NCBI GenBank assembly: GCA_013203845.1
Contig: JABMPE010000314.1
Location: 1 to 47,973, forward strand
From: Rhodopirellula sp.
GTDB lineage: Bacteria; Planctomycetota; Planctomycetia; Planctomycetales; Planctomycetaceae
Length of the DNA stretch: 47,973 nucleotides
Direction: 5' to 3'
Below, piece after piece: positions 44,929-47,973 of the stretch (within the stretch, counting starts at the first letter, position 1; each line of letters begins with the position of its first letter). The notes under the pieces were generated by a model. That model was not told the origin of the DNA, made no database searches, and saw only the letters and a program-made list of their open reading frames with translations. The position numbers and the translations under genes are program-made.

Positions 44929-46077
44929 TTACGAGCAGCAGGTATTGCAGCTCGACTTGCAGGGAGCCGCTGTCGGCACACAGACTTTTTCCTTCACGGT
45001 CTTTTCAACCATCCGGCAAACCTGCACGTCGACTTCACTCTTGACCTCAACCGGAACGCAATGCGTTTCTTTGATGGTCTTTCTGGCTGGGACACACTCC
45101 CAACGACAAACCGTTTCTTCAACGGTCTTTGTCTTTGCGACCCACTCAGAGTATTCGACGTTCTTCGTCACTTCTTCCCACGTGGTTTCGCAGACCTTGC
45201 GGGTGCAGGTCTTTTCTTCAGTCTTCCAGCCGCAAACTTCGTAGGAGTAATCTTCTTCCTCTTCAACCCACTCGCAGACCTTGCGGGTACAGGTCTTTTT
45301 TTCAGGCTTTCCGACGCAGACCTGAACTTCGCGAGTTCTCTCAGCCTTGCGACATTCGAGGACGGTGTACTCCACTTCGGTTTTAACGATGTTTGGCACC
45401 CAGACCTTCTGAGTGCATGTCACCGGGCAAGGATTGCAGCACGCATTGCACGAACCGCAGGCTGACTGGCAAGGCTGCGGTGCAACGGCCTGAACCTGTC
45501 GCTCTTCCCAGTGACCTTTGTCTTCGCAAACCATACGAGTCTTCTTGACGGGGACGCTTTCCCAGACCCAGCAGGTCTGAGTCTGTGTTTCCATCGACGG
45601 CACCATGACGGTGTACTCGTGAGAAACTTCCTTCCAGTGTGGTTTACGGACCGTTCGCTTTCCGGTCTTTGTTTCGCGGGTTGGAACGTTGACGTGGTAC
45701 TTGACTTCAACGTCTTTCCAGTTCTGCTTTGCCACCTTGTGAGTGACGTCGCGAGACTTTTTTTCGCATTCGTAATAAGTGACGTTGCGGCTGACTTTGT
45801 CCTGTTTCTGGATCCATTCATTAACCGTGATTTCCCGGTCTGACGTTTCCACTTTGTACTCAGTGCGAGTCACTGTTCTCTTTTCGGTAGTCCATTCCGG
45901 GACAAGTATCGTACGCTCGACTTCCTTCCATTCGACAGCTGGCTGACAAGCCGGCTGAGCCTGACACGCCACCTGCGGGCAGGGAGCACATGTCGCTGCG
46001 GCTTTGCAGCGGTCACAGGCCTGACTTTGAACGCTCGCTGATGCGAGTACGGCTAGAGTCACAAGTAGCTTTTTCAT
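44929..46077 (-). CDS. Cysteine-rich YTV-type planctomycete cell-envelope protein
   Basis: A 382-residue exported protein from ATG 46077, with AGAGGAA upstream and a signal peptide (KKLLVTLAVLASASVQSQA); a start at 46131 is unlikely. After the signal come a Cys/Pro/Gln-rich stretch (CDRCKAAATCAPCPQ), then many beta-strand-like segments of alternating charged and hydrophobic residues (for example EYTVMVPSMETQTQTC, VEYTVLECRKAERT) in which YTV-like tripeptides recur, and a CNTCC end. This is the composition of the disulfide-rich YTV proteins found in the insoluble cell wall of Rhodopirellula and relatives. It probably builds the proteinaceous envelope layer. A 28-residue internal duplication (KTCTRKVCE motif) is visible. 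It has its own terminator. Confidence 0.88.
   Translation of the reverse strand: MKKLLVTLAVLASASVQSQACDRCKAAATCAPCPQVACQAQPACQPAVEWKEVERTILVPEWTTEKRTVTRTEYKVETSDREITVNEWIQKQDKVSRNVTYYECEKKSRDVTHKVAKQNWKDVEVKYHVNVPTRETKTGKRTVRKPHWKEVSHEYTVMVPSMETQTQTCWVWESVPVKKTRMVCEDKGHWEERQVQAVAPQPCQSACGSCNACCNPCPVTCTQKVWVPNIVKTEVEYTVLECRKAERTREVQVCVGKPEKKTCTRKVCEWVEEEEDYSYEVCGWKTEEKTCTRKVCETTWEEVTKNVEYSEWVAKTKTVEETVCRWECVPARKTIKETHCVPVEVKSEVDVQVCRMVEKTVKEKVCVPTAAPCKSSCNTCCS
45190..45305 (-). repeat. Internal 84-base duplication in the YTV gene
   Basis: A 32-base block at 45190-45221 recurs at 45274-45305 with two differences (offset 84 bases, 28 codons). Both encode the KTCTRKVCE segment. This indicates a recent in-frame expansion of the repeat unit. 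Confidence 0.75.
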
Positions 46078-46648
46078 GGGGGTGTTCCTCTTCATTCCTG
46101 GTCTCGTTACCTGAAAATGCGATATCGCCAAAAAGTGATCGTGTTGAACAAATGTACGATTCGTTCGTTACGCGACCAGCCCGCATCAGCCATGCGGTGA
46201 GTGTGATTCCTCAGTCTCCATCATGCCGTTTCAGGCTGCAGGAATCGGCACACTTCCGCACGGCAAAGTTCGATTTTGATGCATTCGCGTCTAAGTGCAG
46301 CAGCACAGCGCCCCAACTTACCACGTGCTCTGTTGCTCAATTTACGTCCACCCAGACAATAAACTGCGTAATCTGCAAAGACTATAACCACCACAAGTCA
46401 CAACCGAAAGCTCCTGTTTTTCCGATTCTACCGAAAATAAGGAAATGCACTCTGTGACGACATTGACCCGCTGAAAGCCAGGAACTGGGCTGTATGCGTC
46501 TCACAGGAAACCTGAGCTTGAAGCAGCCAAACCCGTAGGCTCTGCAGTCGCCGTCGTGACACTGCGAGCATTCTGATACACAGATCGTCGGACCGGCTCC
46601 GGCATCCCGCCATCAACGAGCAACTGCCCATGCTGACAGTGCCGTGTT
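46078..46648. other. Intergenic region upstream of the YTV gene
   Basis: About 570 bases contain no coding-like frame, RNA gene or repeat that I can recognise. Part of it (46380-46450) is A+T-rich compared with the surroundings. It should carry the YTV promoter; a GATATC element near 46120 is only a weak -10 candidate. Confidence 0.4.
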
Positions 46649-47973
46649 CTACCAGCGAGAGATCGCGGCAAGGTCGACAGAGCGCTTCTCAGGATCAACC
46701 TGCAAACAGGCTTCCAGAAAACTGGCGATGTCAGGAGCCAGGTGGCTGGTGTCTGGAAGGTGCCAGTTCCTGTGGAGATGCTCAATGTCTGAGAGCCGTG
46801 TCTCCGTAATCAGTTCTTTGCCGGTCAGGAGCTTCCAGGCCGTGCAACCGAGAGAAAACAGGTCCGCGTGAGTGTCGGTTGGCGCACCTTGCAACTGCTC
46901 CGGTGCCATGAAGCGTGGAGTTCCGGAGATCAGTCGGGATGAGGTGCCATTGCCTTTATCCACAGGCTTGGCCAGACCAAAGTCCATCAGCTTCACGTCA
47001 CCGCTGCTCGTGAGAATGACATTCGATGGCTTGATGTCACGGTGGACGACGCCTTTTGAATGTGCGTAAGAAAGAGCCGACGCAAGTTGCGCGATCACTT
47101 TTCGAAACAGTTCTTCTGACAGCGGTCCGTTTTCCCGAATAAACTGATCGAGCGAGGCACCGTCGCAGAGTTCGAGCACGATGAAGAATGATCGAAAAGC
47201 TTTAAAGCGGCCCAGCATGCGAACGATATGAGCGTGTTCGAAGGCTTCAATCGTACGTGCTTCGCTTTGAAACAGCTTGAGTGCATTGGCATCATAAACA
47301 AGCCGGTGGCTCATCATCTTCAACGCGACGGTTTTACCGGACTGTTCGTCCATTGCCTCATAAACGATGGCCATGCCTCCTCGGCCAAGACGCTGGACGA
47401 TGCGATAGCGACCAAATGTCTTACCACTGAGTGCATCGTGTTCCTGTTGTCCCAGTCGTTGAGCAAGCAGTTGCGTAAGTACCTGTCCAATGACGGGATG
47501 GTTGCTGGCCAACTCCTGAAACACGTGCAATGGTAAAAATTTCGCGGTGACCTCTGTGACCGCCATCACATTGGCCGTTCTTGGCTGATCGGTCAGCAAA
47601 GCCATTTCGCCAAGAATCGAACCCGTTCCGCATCGGGCGATTTCCTGATCCTGGTCGAGTTCATCTCTGCTGCAGACAGTCACTCTTCCTTCTGTGAGGA
47701 AATAGAGGCCGTCACCGACGTCACCTTCTCTGATGAGATGCTCATTGGGCTGGAACTGACGTTCTTCGAGCCGCTGTTCAATTTTCCCCAGAATGACCGG
47801 CGGCAGTTGCGAGAAGGGCTCGGTACCACCGAGCAGCGATGACTGATCGTGGACGAACGAATCCGGCTCGTAAACCAGCGAACTCTGGTCGAGGTCGTCG
47901 AAATCCAGAATCGTCGCCTCGGGGTTCAAGGAATACTCAGCGGGTACGTGAATCTGCGTCGACGCCGCGACCG
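46649..47973 (-). CDS. Cyclic-nucleotide-binding domain Ser/Thr kinase, 5' partial
   Basis: About 441 residues are visible and the frame is still open at the right edge, so the N-terminus is missing; a TTG at 47929 is a possible start but the upstream codons look coding. Domains in order: acidic linker, CNB domain (REGDVGDGLYFLTEGRV, then GSILGEMALLTDQPRTANVMA), and a Hanks-type kinase (RLGRGGMAIVYEA P-loop, VALKMM lysine, HRDIKPSNV catalytic loop, DFG, APEQL). All catalytic residues are present. In the family, cyclic nucleotide or another ligand on the CNB domain would tune phosphorylation of downstream proteins. No membrane segment is visible, so it is probably cytoplasmic. There is no obvious partner gene nearby. 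Confidence 0.93.
   Translation of the reverse strand, partial: VAASTQIHVPAEYSLNPEATILDFDDLDQSSLVYEPDSFVHDQSSLLGGTEPFSQLPPVILGKIEQRLEERQFQPNEHLIREGDVGDGLYFLTEGRVTVCSRDELDQDQEIARCGTGSILGEMALLTDQPRTANVMAVTEVTAKFLPLHVFQELASNHPVIGQVLTQLLAQRLGQQEHDALSGKTFGRYRIVQRLGRGGMAIVYEAMDEQSGKTVALKMMSHRLVYDANALKLFQSEARTIEAFEHAHIVRMLGRFKAFRSFFIVLELCDGASLDQFIRENGPLSEELFRKVIAQLASALSYAHSKGVVHRDIKPSNVILTSSGDVKLMDFGLAKPVDKGNGTSSRLISGTPRFMAPEQLQGAPTDTHADLFSLGCTAWKLLTGKELITETRLSDIEHLHRNWHLPDTSHLAPDIASFLEACLQVDPEKRSVDLAAISRW

Overview
The window is bacterial chromosome from a planctomycete, most likely of the order Planctomycetales. The indicators seen in the sequence are a cysteine-rich YTV-type envelope protein (44929-46077), an exported protein carrying a variant of the planctomycete LEPR-xLL export signature (22370-25942), very large secreted PQQ-propeller and WD40 proteins, a DUF6807 (PmoA-family) protein, a formylglycine-generating enzyme, a CNB-Ser/Thr-kinase fusion and a CehA/McbA-type PHP hydrolase. 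No rRNA, tRNA, CRISPR array, transposase, integrase or phage gene was recognised. Genes are mostly single or in pairs, with short operons.

Layout. 1-2044 (minus): a von Willebrand A membrane protein cut by the window edge, preceded by a membrane-anchored C39-like cysteine peptidase. 2484-7130 (plus): a uronate-isomerase-like amidohydrolase interrupted by one in-frame TAG; an FHA-GAF-PP2C (SpoIIE-type) phosphatase with an Asn in the usual GGD metal-ligand motif; and a CitG-like / YjbQ-like pair. 7211-12253 (minus): a degenerate NuoL/MrpA-like membrane protein behind a periplasmic cyclophilin, then a secreted alkaline phosphatase. 12467-15859 (plus): a secreted PHP hydrolase, a palindromic repeat, and a formylglycine-generating enzyme. 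15888-19150 (minus): a small membrane protein, then homospermidine synthase and ornithine decarboxylase, which together make a short polyamine pathway with a strong hairpin between them. About 1 kb without a gene follows.

20171-25942 (plus): DUF6807 protein, a small unknown protein, and a 1190-residue secreted metzincin with RTX repeats. 26241-27153 (minus): a small unknown protein and a single-stranded-DNA-binding protein without the usual acidic tail, divergent from a WYL-domain regulator (27772-28767); two copies of a palindromic repeat flank this ssb/WYL block. 29006-38581 (plus): an FtsX/MacB-type permease, DusB, a secreted calcineurin-like phosphoesterase overlapping an SGNH-like hydrolase, a WD40-Gfo/Idh/MocA fusion, and an M24-fold pseudopeptidase. 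38811-44692 (plus): a 1597-residue PQQ-propeller protein and a monoglyceride-lipase-like hydrolase. 44929-47973 (minus): the YTV envelope protein and a CNB-Ser/Thr kinase cut by the right edge.

The clearest multi-gene logic is ornithine to putrescine to homospermidine (ODC plus homospermidine synthase). The best candidates for something undescribed are the ssb/WYL module, the WD40-oxidoreductase fusion, the M24 pseudoenzyme and the adjacent pair of genes at 2484-5623 that both carry potentially inactivating substitutions. These are inferences from motif reading only; no database search was possible.
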